Assembly (NCBI RefSeq): GCF_900107285.1
Contig: NZ_FNPK01000009.1
Location: 91,689-155,688, forward strand
Source: Acinetobacter kyonggiensis
Lineage (GTDB): Bacteria; Pseudomonadota; Gammaproteobacteria; Pseudomonadales; Moraxellaceae
Direction: 5' to 3'
Length of the DNA stretch: 64,000 nucleotides
A model generated the notes under the pieces. That model did no database searches. It was not told the DNA's origin and saw nothing but the letters and a program-made list of their open reading frames with translations. Shown in pieces: positions 9,556 to 19,814 of this stretch. Numbering within the stretch: position 1 is the stretch's first letter; every line of letters begins with the position of its first letter. A program made the translations under genes and the position numbers.

Positions 9556-10437
9556 ATGAAAAAACTTGGTTTAGCCACTGCTTTATTATTAGCCATGACC
9601 GGTGCTCAAGCGTATCAATTTGAAGTTCAAGGTCAATCTGAGTTCATCGACAACACTGTAAATGACAAAAATTTTACAGGTGCTGTGCAAGGAACTTACT
9701 ATTTCAAAAATGTTGACGCGTCAAAAGGTCCATTGGCTGAAGCAGCATTCTTAAACCAAGCTTCTAACGCATCTTTAGCTTACAACTATGGCGAATACGA
9801 CGTTAATGCTGACAAGGCTGACTTCGTATCTCATACTATCGGTGCTAAAGCTGAAGCTTACATTCCAACTAAAGTTGTTCCTGTATACGCTAGCGCGTCT
9901 TATAGCAACACTATTACTGACAACAAAGATAACAAAACTGATGACCATGGCGACCGCTATGCAGTTGAAGTTGGTGCTGTCGTTGTGCCTAACTTCTTGG
10001 TTGCTGTAGGTTACACTAGCGCGCCTAACCAAACTTCGTATGACGCTTTCAATATTCTGTCTAACGGTGTTGCAAAAGCAGCTTTAGAATCTAAAACGAT
10101 TGCCCGTGACCAAGATGCAGTGACTGCACGTACTAAATACGTGGGTGCGATTGACGGTACGAATATGGCAATTGGTTTCGAAACCAACGTATTATTTGCT
10201 GAATACAAAACTTACGGTTTCAAAACTGACTTATTTGTAAACCCTAAATTAAGCGTTGGCGCATCTTATGCTGAATCAAGCATCAGTGATTCTCCAAACA
10301 AAGCTTGGGGTGCAAACGTAAATTACTTCATTACTCCAGCAGTCGCTGTTGGCGCAAACTATGTTAGCGCTAATGCTGAAAAAGGTTCAGTACGTGATAC
10401 TGAAACTGTTGGCGTAAATGCTAAATTCCGCTTCTAA
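9556..10437 (+). CDS. omp33-36: Omp33-36-type outer-membrane porin
   Basis: The 293-residue protein has a cleavable signal (MKKLGLATALLLAMTGAQA, cut after about residue 19), alternating beta-strand pattern and a terminal Phe (KFRF), the outer-membrane barrel signature. The mature start YQFEVQGQSEF, the block TYYFKNVDASKGPLAEAAFL and the ending NYFITPAVAVGANY strongly recall the A. baumannii Omp33-36 (Omp34) water-channel porin. That protein is known there as a virulence factor whose loss is linked to carbapenem resistance. It belongs to the same putative-porin family as the two genes at 33009 and 34190. It has its own promoter and terminator, so it is monocistronic. A link to the nearby OXA gene is only positional. 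Confidence 0.9.
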   Translation: MKKLGLATALLLAMTGAQAYQFEVQGQSEFIDNTVNDKNFTGAVQGTYYFKNVDASKGPLAEAAFLNQASNASLAYNYGEYDVNADKADFVSHTIGAKAEAYIPTKVVPVYASASYSNTITDNKDNKTDDHGDRYAVEVGAVVVPNFLVAVGYTSAPNQTSYDAFNILSNGVAKAALESKTIARDQDAVTARTKYVGAIDGTNMAIGFETNVLFAEYKTYGFKTDLFVNPKLSVGASYAESSISDSPNKAWGANVNYFITPAVAVGANYVSANAEKGSVRDTETVGVNAKFRF

Positions 10438-10458
10438 TTCATTTTAGAAACTGAATTA

Positions 10459-10487
10459 AAAAAAGGACTCCATGTGAGTCCTTTTTT
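10459..10487 (+). terminator. Intrinsic terminator, probably bidirectional
   Basis: A perfect 12-bp stem (AAAAAAGGACTC, 10459-10470, with GAGTCCTTTTTT, 10476-10487) around a 5-nt loop lies between the convergent porin and BCCT transporter genes. The stem is flanked by A and T runs, so it can work on both strands. Confidence 0.9.
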
Positions 10488-10500
10488 AATTTCTAGCTTT

Positions 10501-12474
10501 TTATTCAGCGGTTCTGACTAAACTTAAGAAATGTAAATGGCGTTCATATTGGTCAATAATATCTTGCAACAGATCCTCCAACGTCCAATCCATCACATCA
10601 TAGTTTTGACCACCTTCTCTTAAAAAGACTTCTGCTTGATAGTACTTCACGTCATTCAACGTGGCTTCTGCCATAAAACTCGGTGGCACCGTTTCTTGCG
10701 CAACCACTTGGTAAACGAAATTAATTTCATTGTGATGATCAACTCTGAGTTCCATTCCACCACCGTCAATGCTTTGAATTAAAACCTCAAGCTGACGACG
10801 CTGAAACTCCTTTTGTACACTTTTAAATGCATTTAATACCTCAGAATCAATATAGTGCTGAATCTCCTGTTCACTATGCGGATAATGCATAATCAAACCT
10901 AAGCGTTGTTGCCAGCTTCGTGGATTTTGAATCGCTCGAGGCGTAATACGTGCCTGTTGCAACGCATTCATTTTGGTCACCTCTAAATGCAAGGCTTTTA
11001 ATAGTCCCCAGCAGATCAACAGCAGAATAAAAGTAAAGGGTAATGCACTCATCATGGTCGCAGACTGTAACGCACTTAAACCACCAACCAATAATAAAAC
11101 GATGGCCAAAACAGCCATCAGCACAGTCCAAAATAGCCTTTGCCACATTGGAGAGTTTTCCGACTTAGCGGTTAAATAATCGGTAACCAATGCACCTGAA
11201 TCTGCCGATGTGACAAAAAACAGCATCACTAAAAAGGTCGCCAATACACTCATAACAGCAGAGAACGGCAAACTATGTAGAAATTCAAACAGTGCAACCG
11301 ATGAATCTTGCTGAACGGCCAAGACCAGCGCATGATTTGCTTCATGTAAAATGCTATATAGCGCAGCATTGCCCATGAAGCCCATCCAAATCAGGGTAAA
11401 TCCAGTCGGAATAAGCAAGACACCGACAATAAATTCACGAATACTGCGACCTTTAGAAACACGGGCAATAAACATCCCAACAAAGGGTGACCATGAAATC
11501 CACCATGCCCAATACATAATCGTCCAACCGCCAATCCAGCCATTGGGTTGATAGGCATACAAATTAAAGGTCATCGCAAATAAATTGGAGATGTATTGTC
11601 CCGCATTTTGAATAGTGGTTTGCAGTAAATAAATAGACGAACTGGCAAAAAATACAAACAGCAGTAAAATCAGTGCAAGGATTAAATTCAGCTCAGAGAG
11701 CCGTTTAATGCCTTTATCCAGCCCTAAAAATACCGACATTGATGCCATCGCACTCACCACCACAATCAAGATCACTTGTGTTATCGGAGACTGTTCAATG
11801 CCAAATAGGTAATTCAGCCCTGCATTGATTTGAGTGACACCAAAACCCAATGTGGTTGCAACACCAAAAACGGTGCCAATCGTTGCAAAGGTATCCACCG
11901 CATCCCCTAGAGGGCCATAAATCTTTTTTCCAATAATTGGATATAAAGATGAACGAATTTTGAGTGGCAGATTGTGTCGATAAGCAAAATAGGCCAGTGA
12001 TAACCCAACCACTGTATAAATCGCCCAAGCATGTAAACCCCAGTGAAAGAAAGTCACACGCATCGCTTGTTGTGCAGATTGAATGGTTTCTGCTTCACCT
12101 GTGGGTGGAGAAACATAGTGCATGACAGGTTCCGCGACACCAAAAAACATCAGCCCGATGCCCATACCTGCGGTAAACAGCATGGCAAACCATGAAGCAT
12201 TACTATAAGCAGGTTGGCTATGGTCAGGGCCCAGTTTAATTTTACCCATATCTGATAACGCAATATAAATGAGTAAAATCAGAAAAATGGCAACAGATAA
12301 AACATAGAACCAACTAAAGGAATCGGTCACCCACTGATTTAACTGTTGCGTTATAAGCTCAAATGAATTGGGTGCTAAAACGACTACTGCAAGGAAAATA
12401 ACAATAATAGCGACGGTACTTAAAAAGACATTTGGATTGACATTGGCAAACCATGATGCATTTTTGGAAGGCAT
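10501..12474 (-). CDS. betT: BCCT family transporter, BetT-like (choline/betaine)
   Basis: This inner-membrane secondary transporter takes up trimethylammonium compounds such as choline for osmoprotection. Twelve membrane segments are visible across the first 500 residues. The family core is GMGIGLMFFGVAEPVMHY near residue 103, with the tryptophan-rich TIMYWAWWISWSPFVGMFIARVSKGR near 318 (substrate box). The roughly 150-residue hydrophilic C-terminal tail and total length of 657 are those of long BetT-type members, where the tail senses osmolarity. Substrate is inferred from family, not shown. No betIBA genes are in the window. The start is the ATG at 12474. Confidence 0.88.
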   Translation of the reverse strand: MPSKNASWFANVNPNVFLSTVAIIVIFLAVVVLAPNSFELITQQLNQWVTDSFSWFYVLSVAIFLILLIYIALSDMGKIKLGPDHSQPAYSNASWFAMLFTAGMGIGLMFFGVAEPVMHYVSPPTGEAETIQSAQQAMRVTFFHWGLHAWAIYTVVGLSLAYFAYRHNLPLKIRSSLYPIIGKKIYGPLGDAVDTFATIGTVFGVATTLGFGVTQINAGLNYLFGIEQSPITQVILIVVVSAMASMSVFLGLDKGIKRLSELNLILALILLLFVFFASSSIYLLQTTIQNAGQYISNLFAMTFNLYAYQPNGWIGGWTIMYWAWWISWSPFVGMFIARVSKGRSIREFIVGVLLIPTGFTLIWMGFMGNAALYSILHEANHALVLAVQQDSSVALFEFLHSLPFSAVMSVLATFLVMLFFVTSADSGALVTDYLTAKSENSPMWQRLFWTVLMAVLAIVLLLVGGLSALQSATMMSALPFTFILLLICWGLLKALHLEVTKMNALQQARITPRAIQNPRSWQQRLGLIMHYPHSEQEIQHYIDSEVLNAFKSVQKEFQRRQLEVLIQSIDGGGMELRVDHHNEINFVYQVVAQETVPPSFMAEATLNDVKYYQAEVFLREGGQNYDVMDWTLEDLLQDIIDQYERHLHFLSLVRTAE

Positions 12475-12647
12475 AAATCCCCCATTTTATATTTTAATTA
12501 ACGTGACAGACCTAAAGGTCAAACAGAGCATTCATCGAAGATGAATAAAAGACGAGTTCAATAGCAATAAATAAAAACTCAAAAGCATCATAAATTAATG
12601 ATCAAAACAAAGCAGTTACATTCCTGTAACACTCTGATGATTGCCTT

Positions 12648-13340
12648 TTATTTATGCTCTTGATCATTTTTAGGTAAATGCGCGATGTATTGCAGGGAAA
12701 TGAGGCGTGAGACAATCAGTGCTAAATACATGACACCACAAAACATTTGTAGCATTGCCAACACTCGTGCTGGTGCACTCAGCGGCATTAAATCTGATAA
12801 TCCAGTCGCTGATTGCAAACTAAAACTGAGAAACAATAAATTAAGCCACGTCTGCATACCGCTCATATTGGGATTTTGAAAACTATCGGGTACTAAAATC
12901 TGGCAAATACTATATAAAAATGCAAAACCCCAAGCCAGCAGGGTAAATACCGCTCCCGCAGCAAACATTTCATCTCTGGTTAAATAGCGGTCTTCAAACA
13001 TATAGCGTAATAAACCATAGGCTGCACTAAAATAAGCTGCGGCTTCAAAGCCATGCGCAATCACTTGAACCATTCGATGATCGAAGCCCAATAACATCAA
13101 TAAAGAAAAAAGCACTGCCCCACCCACAAAACTGAGTCCTAAAATGGTAAACATCGGGGTTTGGCGAATCACTTTAGCAATCACCAGTAAAACCAAGACA
13201 CCCAAAACCCAAGTTAAGGTGCGATAGGTCATGCTGTAATTGACCGTGATAGATAAGATTAAAATAATGAATTGCAATAAAATGAGCCAAGCAGAGGGCA
13301 ATAAGCGAAAAACTTTCCAAACGTCAATAAGTACCTGCAT
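12648..13340 (-). CDS. Small two-helix-pore ion channel protein with TGLSD filter
   Basis: From the ATG at 13340, preceded by GGAG six bases away, the protein has 230 residues and about six hydrophobic segments. The last pair flanks a pore-loop-like stretch, SLQSATGLSDLMP, followed by ARVLAMLQMFCGVMYLALIVSRLI. This is the layout of Ion_trans_2 potassium channels, but TGLSD stands where TVGYGD is usual. Similar TxGLSD proteins are annotated as ion channels in related bacteria; selectivity is unknown. The open frame extends upstream to 13547 without a plausible ribosome site, and that extension is not counted. No neighbour suggests a role. Confidence 0.7.
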   Translation of the reverse strand: MQVLIDVWKVFRLLPSAWLILLQFIILILSITVNYSMTYRTLTWVLGVLVLLVIAKVIRQTPMFTILGLSFVGGAVLFSLLMLLGFDHRMVQVIAHGFEAAAYFSAAYGLLRYMFEDRYLTRDEMFAAGAVFTLLAWGFAFLYSICQILVPDSFQNPNMSGMQTWLNLLFLSFSLQSATGLSDLMPLSAPARVLAMLQMFCGVMYLALIVSRLISLQYIAHLPKNDQEHK

Positions 13341-13618
13341 TTCCCACTCCAAGATCATTCTGTTTTTGTTTATTTCAGTGTTTTCTTTTTTGAATCTGAT
13401 TAACTTAGCATGAATTGGGCACAAAATACGACTGCCCCTTGCCAGAATAAAAATCACAAATAGATTTTGAGCATAAAAGTAGCCATACAAAATGAACGGA
13501 TAACCGAATTCAAGCTGTCGGTGTAAAAGCCATGATGCGATGCACAAATAAAGTTTAAATTGAATTTATATGTTGCTACTGAATCAGTAGATAACTTGCA
13601 TAAATCAAAAAATGCAGT

Positions 13619-13654
13619 GCAATAAAGAAGTCCCCTAAGGGACTTCTTTATTGC
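13619..13654. terminator. Perfect 16-bp stem terminator after actP
   Basis: GCAATAAAGAAGTCCC (13619-13634) and GGGACTTCTTTATTGC (13639-13654) form a perfect stem with a CTAA loop just downstream of the actP stop on the minus strand. The U-run is short, so termination may be partial, but no other terminator is seen there. Confidence 0.65.
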
Positions 13655-13669
13655 TTGTATTTTTAAGTC

Positions 13670-15385
13670 TTAGTGATCCGATGCACCAGAGATCCCAATA
13701 CCTGTTTGAGAGCGTACATACTGCGCATCAAATGCTTTACGTTCTGCTTCTGCACGTGCTGAACTATCAGTCACAGAGAACAACCAGCAGCAGAAGAATG
13801 ACAATGGCATTGCGAAAATTGCAGGACCATTAAATGGATTCACTGCTGTATCAGAAATACCCAATGTATCGACCCAAACTGCTTTCGCTAGAATAATCAA
13901 CGTTACCGCTGTCACTAAACCAACCACGCCACCAATAACGGCACCACGTGTGGTTAAACCTTTCCAGAACATTGAAAGTACTAGGACTGGGAAGTTCGCA
14001 CAAGCAGCTACTGAGAATGCTAAACCAACCATGAAGGCAACGTTTTGTTTTTCGAACAAAATACCCAAAATCATGGCAAAAATTGCTAAACCTAAAGTTG
14101 CAATTTTAGACATACGAAGTTCAGATTCAGGCGTAGTTTGACCTTTTTTGAATACGTTTGCATACAAGTCATGTGAGATTGCTGATGCACCTGACAGTGT
14201 TAAACCCGCAACTACCGCAAGAATCGTTGCAAATGCCACTGCTGAGATGAAGCCCATGAACAAGTCACCGCCAACAGCATCACTTAAGTGAACCGCCGCC
14301 ATGTTGTTACCACCAACAAGCTCTAACTTGCCAGTTACAGCCATTTTAGCAACATCAATAAACTGTGGGTTGTTTGATACGTAAAGGATCGCACCGAAAC
14401 CAATGATGAATGTTAAAAGGTAGAAGTAACCAATGAAACCTGTTGCAACAACCACTGATTTACGTGCTTCTTTAGCATCTTTTACCGTAAAGAAACGCAT
14501 TAAAATGTGTGGTAGACCTGCTGTACCGAACATTAACGCCAGACCCAATGAAATCGCGTCAATTGGATTTGCAGCCAATTTACCCGGTCCCATGATATTC
14601 CCAGCTTCCGTTAGACCAATGTCATGCACTTTACTGAAAATTTGAATCGATTGTTCAAACATATTGGTAAAGCTAAAACCGACACCTTTCATAACCATAA
14701 AGGCCATGAACGTTGCGCCAGATAAAAGCATAACTGCTTTAATGATCTGTACCCAAGTCGTTGCCAACATACCACCGAAGATCACGTAAGCCATCATCAG
14801 TAAGCCAACAATCACGACAGCAATGTTGTAGTTTAGACCGAAGAGTAATTTGATCAACTGACCAGCACCCACCATCTGAGCAATCAGATAGAACGCTACA
14901 ACAACCAATGAACTGATTGCGGCTAGAGTACGGACTGGTTTTTCTTCCAAACGGAAAGACACAACGTCAGATAAGTTGTATTTACCTAAGTTACGTAAAC
15001 GTTCTGCAACCAAGAACAATACGATTGGCCAACCCACCATGAAACCAAGTGAATACAATAGACCATCAAAACCTGAGCTAAATACTAGCGCTGAAATACC
15101 TAAGAATGACGCTGCCGACATATAGTCACCAGCAATCGCCAAACCATTTTGGAAACCTGAAATACCGCCACCAGCAGTATAGAAATCCTGCGTACTTGTG
15201 GTTTGTTTTGCTGCCCATTTGGTAATCACCAAAGTAAACGCAACAAAAATAACAAACATAATAATGGCATGCCAGTTAGTCGCTTGCTGTTGAGCCTCGC
15301 CTAAATCTGGGCCTGCGATTGCCATACCTGACATAAGCAGCGTTGATGCTGCAATTGCTTGAGCTTTCAATGAATTCCATTTCAT
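13670..15385 (-). CDS. actP: Cation/acetate symporter
   Basis: ActP is a sodium-solute-symporter (SSS/SLC5) family permease that brings acetate and other short carboxylates into the cell. From the ATG at 15385 it has 571 residues, with a cleavable-looking N-terminal hydrophobic segment and about 13 membrane helices. The family blocks [18 protein letters not shown] and [14 protein letters not shown] are intact. The start chosen lies one base after the stop of the DUF485 gene, with AAGGA upstream. The frame opens nine codons earlier, overlapping DUF485. The yjcH-actP pair is the standard acetate-uptake operon. With crbS, crbR and acs nearby, this supports an acetate role. Confidence 0.94.
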   Translation of the reverse strand: MKWNSLKAQAIAASTLLMSGMAIAGPDLGEAQQQATNWHAIIMFVIFVAFTLVITKWAAKQTTSTQDFYTAGGGISGFQNGLAIAGDYMSAASFLGISALVFSSGFDGLLYSLGFMVGWPIVLFLVAERLRNLGKYNLSDVVSFRLEEKPVRTLAAISSLVVVAFYLIAQMVGAGQLIKLLFGLNYNIAVVIVGLLMMAYVIFGGMLATTWVQIIKAVMLLSGATFMAFMVMKGVGFSFTNMFEQSIQIFSKVHDIGLTEAGNIMGPGKLAANPIDAISLGLALMFGTAGLPHILMRFFTVKDAKEARKSVVVATGFIGYFYLLTFIIGFGAILYVSNNPQFIDVAKMAVTGKLELVGGNNMAAVHLSDAVGGDLFMGFISAVAFATILAVVAGLTLSGASAISHDLYANVFKKGQTTPESELRMSKIATLGLAIFAMILGILFEKQNVAFMVGLAFSVAACANFPVLVLSMFWKGLTTRGAVIGGVVGLVTAVTLIILAKAVWVDTLGISDTAVNPFNGPAIFAMPLSFFCCWLFSVTDSSARAEAERKAFDAQYVRSQTGIGISGASDH

Positions 15386-15386
15386 C

Positions 15387-15719
15387 TTAATGCTGTCCTT
15401 TTTCATTGGCAATTGCTTTTACTTCTCGCATTGCCTCTTCTGTCAATGGATCAAGGGTCTTATTCGCAATATAGGAATACACGCCGCAAAGTAAAAATGA
15501 TAATACGATGATGCTTAAACCAAGCGGCATACCAATCGTCGTCACGCCACCAGTGAAAGAAGTCATTAAAAATTCTTTGTTATAACCAACGAGTAGCATA
15601 AACCCGACGTATACAAACAACATAATTGCGGTAAGTGTCCAACTAAGACGACTTTTTCTTGCAACCATTTCCTTAAACTTTGGATTCTGTAGAATTTGAT
15701 CTACCTGTCTCTCATCCAT
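15387..15719 (-). CDS. yjcH: DUF485 membrane protein (YjcH)
   Basis: The 110-residue protein has two membrane helices (about 27-48 and 62-83) and the DUF485 N-terminus [22 protein letters not shown]. YjcH-type genes almost always sit directly upstream of actP, as here (1-bp gap), and the product is thought to assist the permease. It is the first gene of the operon, so the promoter should lie in the 15720-15903 spacer shared with the divergent crbS. Confidence 0.93.
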   Translation of the reverse strand: MDERQVDQILQNPKFKEMVARKSRLSWTLTAIMLFVYVGFMLLVGYNKEFLMTSFTGGVTTIGMPLGLSIIVLSFLLCGVYSYIANKTLDPLTEEAMREVKAIANEKGQH

Positions 15720-15903
15720 AACCTATACTCCTGTTTGCACCCAACCATAAGTGCTATTTTTAATTCGAATTATTACGTTGTATAACTTAACAATCTTGTT
15801 GGGTTGTTGTAATTAATACTTTGGTCGTTAAATTTTAACCAATTGCACTGATCAGATTACCAGATAGGGTATCATGACGTCATAGTTTCAGACTGTAGGC
15901 AAT

Positions 15904-18900
15904 ATGAATAGCTGGCTTATCATCGGGGTTCTGGCCCTCTATATCGCATTACTTTTTATCTGCGCATTTTTTGGGGAAAAACACGCCAGCCGATTAAGCA
16001 CTCGTGGCCGCATGTTACTCTTTAGTCTAACTCTAGGCGTGTATTGTTCATCTTGGACCTTTTATGGTGCGACAGGGGCTGCTGTTCGTGAAGGTATTAT
16101 CTTCCTACCCATTTATCTTGGACCACTGATATTTGTTGGGGTCGGTTATGATATTTGGCGGCGTTTAGGTCGAGTTCGTCAACACCATGCCATTTCCTCG
16201 ATTGCCGACTTTGTCGCTGCACGTTATGGCAAAAGTGGGGCACTGGCATCTTTGGTGACAATTCTTGCCGTCATTGCCATCATTCCCTATTTGGCTTTAC
16301 AGCTCAGAGCCATTGCCTTAAGTGCTGCCGTAATTTTACAACAGGATACCAACATAGAAAGCACCACCAATGGGGTACTTTTTCTGACGGGTATTTTAGC
16401 CATTCTGGCAATGATGTTTGGTACACGGCAAATTGCCAATACCGAACAACATGGCGGCTTAATGCTGGCTGTGGCTTTTGAATCTTTTGTGAAATTATTT
16501 GCTTTATTGTGTGTTGCCTTATTTTTTGTCTTTGAAGCACCCGATAATCTGGGACAAATTTCCAGTGATGTGGCCGATACCTTTAAACAGGTTCAGCTTT
16601 TTGGTGTGCCAGATACCTTTTGGGTACAGACTATGCTGGCTGCACTGGCGATTATTTGTTTACCACGCCAGTTCCATGTCGCTGTGGTTGAATTACGCGA
16701 TGAAAAACATATTCGCGGGGCACGTCGTTGGTTTGCCGTTTATCTGATTCTCACAACCATTGCCATTATCCCGATTGCCAGTTGGGCCTTGCATGCTGCA
16801 CCGCATTTTTTAGCGATTCCCGATGTCGCTGTTCTTTCCTTGCCACTGAGTTATAACCAAGACTGGTTAACCCTATTGGCTTTTTTAGGTGGTTTTTCTG
16901 CCTCTACAGGTATGCTGTTAGTGTCTTCAGTCGCCTTGTCGATTATGCTCAGTAATGACCTGATTATGCCGGCATTATGGCGTACTGGCCTACTTTCACG
17001 CCATGACAAACGTCTGCCGTTGGTACTTAAATTTACCCGTCGCGTCTGTATTTTAGCCGTCATGCTCTTGGGTTTTCTGTTCTTCCATTTCTTTAATGGC
17101 ATTGACCAACTCTCCGTTTTCGGATTACTGGCCTTTAGTGCAGTGGCCCAATTCTCCCCTGCGCTGATCGGTGGACTATATTGGCGAGGTGGCAGTAAAC
17201 AAGGGGTATATGCTGGGCTGCTGACTGGCTTTTTCATGTGGTCATACACTTTACTGTTACCTACAATACTGCGCAGTTTGCCTGCTGAATATAGCCAATT
17301 CACCCATCAGTTCCTCAACCTCGGGCCTTTAGCGATTAACTGGTTACGTCCAGAAGCCTTATTGGGTTTTCAGTCTTTTGCCCCTTTGACTCATGGTGTG
17401 GTCTGGTCTCTGGGTCTCAATATTCTGCTCTATGTTTGGGTCTCGCGAATCTTTCGTCCCAGTATTGCCGAACAAATTCAAGCGGAAAGCTTTTTCTATT
17501 ACGAAACCAAGCCCTTACCAACGCATACCAGTTCAACAGATATGAGCTACCTGAATCATGACGTTGCCCGTCTAAAAGTAGGGGATTTAATGGCCTTGGC
17601 CAAACGGATTACTGGTGAAGGGCCCGCCACACAAGCCTTTCAACAATTCTGTGCGCAAAATAATGTCATCTTGAATGAAAATAGCAGTGCCAATGGCATG
17701 TGGTGGCGCTTCACAGAACAGTATCTGGCTGGAACCATTGGTTCAGCTTCCGCACGGACTTTGCTCACCACAGCCATGGTCAATAATGGTTTAGCCTTGG
17801 GTCAGGTCGCGAATATTTTAGATCAAGCCTCGCAATGGCAGCGTTTTAACCAAAATTTGATTATGACCATGATTGACCACATGACCCAAGGGGTGAGTGT
17901 GGTGGATGAAAATATGTGCTTGGTGGCATGGAACAATCAATACCTGATACTTTTTGATTATCCAAAGGACATTGTTTATGTCGGTTGCCCGATTGCCGAT
18001 TTAATTCGCTATAACGCAGAACGTGGCGAATGTGGCCCCGGTTCAGTGGAAGAACATGTGCGGAAACGGATTCATTGGATGGCGATGGGCAGTGCCCATG
18101 AATTTGAACGCATTCGTAAAGATGGTCGGGTCATTCAAATGCGCGGTAATCCGATTGAAGGCGGGGGTTTCGTTACAACTTTTGCCGATATTACCGCTTT
18201 CCGTGAAAATGAAGCCGTACTTGAAGGACGTGTACAGGATCGTACTCAACAGCTTGCCAATGCCCTTTCCGAGCAACAATTGGCACGAGAACAAGCTGAC
18301 CGCGCCAATATGTCAAAAAGTCGCTTTATTGCAGCAGCCAGCCATGACTTACTACAACCAATGCATGCTGCGCGTTTGTTTAGTACAGCATTAGAGCAAA
18401 GTGTACAGTCGGATGAAGACCGTAAGACTCTGCAACAGCTTGACCGTGCCTTACATGGTGCTGAAAGCATGTTATCAGCCTTGTTAGATATTGCCCGTTT
18501 AGAAGGCGGCACCATTCAACCCAAGCGTCAACCCTATCCACTACATGACTTACTCAGCGATTTAGAACTGCAATTTAAGTCCATTGCAGCACAGCGTAAC
18601 ATTCAATTTAGTGTCCATGATGCCCAATTCTGGATTGATACCGATCCCCAATGGATTCGCCGTATTATTCAAAATTTTGTCAGTAATGCCTTACGTTATA
18701 CCGCCAAAGGTCGAGTGATTGTCGGTGTTCTGCGTTCTGCGGAAAAACCACAACATATTCGCATAGGGGTATGGGATACAGGTCCGGGAATTGCTGAAGA
18801 ACAACGCATTAAGCTGTTCCAAGAGTTTGAGCGCTGTGGGCACACTTCACCTTGGGGTGAACAAGGTCTTGGACTGGGCTTAGCCATTGTGCAACGTATG

Positions 18901-19401
18901 ACCAGCCTGCTGGACTACCCTGTACATGTCTATTCTGAATATGGCAAAGGCTCTTGTTTCATGATTGAAGTGCCGATTGTTGAAGCACCTCAAGTGGTTG
19001 CCATCCCAACACAGGCCATTCCACTAAAAAGCAAAGCCTATAAAATTTTATGCTTAGATAATGATGAAACCATTTTAGAAGGCATGTCTACCCTACTGAC
19101 AAAATGGGGCTATCAAGTCTTTAAAGCCACTGAACCTGAGCAAGCGTTAATCCTGATTCAGCAAGAAAATATTCAAGTCTGGTTGGTCGATCAACATTTG
19201 AATAACCATAAAATTGGTTTAGATTTCATTGTGGAAAATCGTCAAGAACAAGTTCCTGTCGCGCTTATTACGGCAGATTCTGATCCTGAACTGCCGCAAC
19301 ATTTAAAAGAACTCAATATTGTCTTGCTGAAAAAACCGTTAAAACCTGCATCTCTGCGTTCATGGCTGTCTGGCTTAAAAATTTCCAGTTCTGAATCCTA
19401 A
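15904..19401 (+). CDS. crbS: Hybrid sensor kinase with SLC5 transporter domain, CrbS-like
   Basis: CrbS-type kinases control acetyl-CoA synthetase and acetate uptake through the response regulator CrbR. The 1165-residue protein has an N-terminal SLC5/SSS-like membrane domain (about 13 helices, 1-520). A PAS-like segment (about 650-760) and a coiled region precede the HisKA/HATPase kinase. The phosphoacceptor is His814 in AAASHDLLQPMHAARLF, with N-box QNFVSNALRYT and G-boxes DTGPGIA and GLGLGLAIV. A C-terminal receiver domain has Asp1096 in WLVDQHL and a conserved KKPLKP lysine. It is divergent from yjcH-actP and near crbR (20680) and acs (23913). CbrA-like kinases share the layout, but the neighbours favour CrbS. 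Confidence 0.88.
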   Translation: MNSWLIIGVLALYIALLFICAFFGEKHASRLSTRGRMLLFSLTLGVYCSSWTFYGATGAAVREGIIFLPIYLGPLIFVGVGYDIWRRLGRVRQHHAISSIADFVAARYGKSGALASLVTILAVIAIIPYLALQLRAIALSAAVILQQDTNIESTTNGVLFLTGILAILAMMFGTRQIANTEQHGGLMLAVAFESFVKLFALLCVALFFVFEAPDNLGQISSDVADTFKQVQLFGVPDTFWVQTMLAALAIICLPRQFHVAVVELRDEKHIRGARRWFAVYLILTTIAIIPIASWALHAAPHFLAIPDVAVLSLPLSYNQDWLTLLAFLGGFSASTGMLLVSSVALSIMLSNDLIMPALWRTGLLSRHDKRLPLVLKFTRRVCILAVMLLGFLFFHFFNGIDQLSVFGLLAFSAVAQFSPALIGGLYWRGGSKQGVYAGLLTGFFMWSYTLLLPTILRSLPAEYSQFTHQFLNLGPLAINWLRPEALLGFQSFAPLTHGVVWSLGLNILLYVWVSRIFRPSIAEQIQAESFFYYETKPLPTHTSSTDMSYLNHDVARLKVGDLMALAKRITGEGPATQAFQQFCAQNNVILNENSSANGMWWRFTEQYLAGTIGSASARTLLTTAMVNNGLALGQVANILDQASQWQRFNQNLIMTMIDHMTQGVSVVDENMCLVAWNNQYLILFDYPKDIVYVGCPIADLIRYNAERGECGPGSVEEHVRKRIHWMAMGSAHEFERIRKDGRVIQMRGNPIEGGGFVTTFADITAFRENEAVLEGRVQDRTQQLANALSEQQLAREQADRANMSKSRFIAAASHDLLQPMHAARLFSTALEQSVQSDEDRKTLQQLDRALHGAESMLSALLDIARLEGGTIQPKRQPYPLHDLLSDLELQFKSIAAQRNIQFSVHDAQFWIDTDPQWIRRIIQNFVSNALRYTAKGRVIVGVLRSAEKPQHIRIGVWDTGPGIAEEQRIKLFQEFERCGHTSPWGEQGLGLGLAIVQRMTSLLDYPVHVYSEYGKGSCFMIEVPIVEAPQVVAIPTQAIPLKSKAYKILCLDNDETILEGMSTLLTKWGYQVFKATEPEQALILIQQENIQVWLVDQHLNNHKIGLDFIVENRQEQVPVALITADSDPELPQHLKELNIVLLKKPLKPASLRSWLSGLKISSSES

Positions 19402-19814
19402 ACTGCAAAATAAAACGTCCATTTCAAATTGATGAAATGGACGTTTTAAGACACAAATACACCTTTGATCAGTTGTACTGACAATTTATTTTTTTGTTTA
19501 GGCCAAACTGCTCAAAAAACTGCATTTTAAGTGCTGTTCGATTGACTAAAAATTTCAACCTTGTATTTTCTATGGCAAAGAAGATCAAAATTTAAGTGAA
19601 CACATGTACACTTGGTTACAATTTTTCAAAATACTGTTTTCAAATCATTTTTTATGCAAAAAACCCAATCTAAAACTTTAGTCGTATTTCGTTCAGTACG
19701 CTGCTAGACCATATATAAAAGCAAGAAAAGATCAGTTTTATCTCGCAATAAGCACATCTTAAAAAACGCTGCTCACAGAAACTGATCATCAGACCAAAAC
19801 ACAGGAGTTTGAAG
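19402..19814. other. Spacer between crbS and the unknown gene, with hairpin at 19412-19447
   Basis: A near-perfect stem (AAAACGTCCATTTCA, 19412-19426, with TGAAATGGACGTTTT, 19432-19446) ends the crbS transcript. The rest is A/T-rich. TTGACT near 19541 is a possible -35, but I could not pair it convincingly. An AGGAG at 19803-19807 serves the next gene. Confidence 0.7.

Noticed and set aside
13341..13547. Upstream extension of the ion-channel frame to 13547
   Set aside because: The 69 extra residues lack a ribosome site, while GGAG sits at good spacing before the ATG at 13340.
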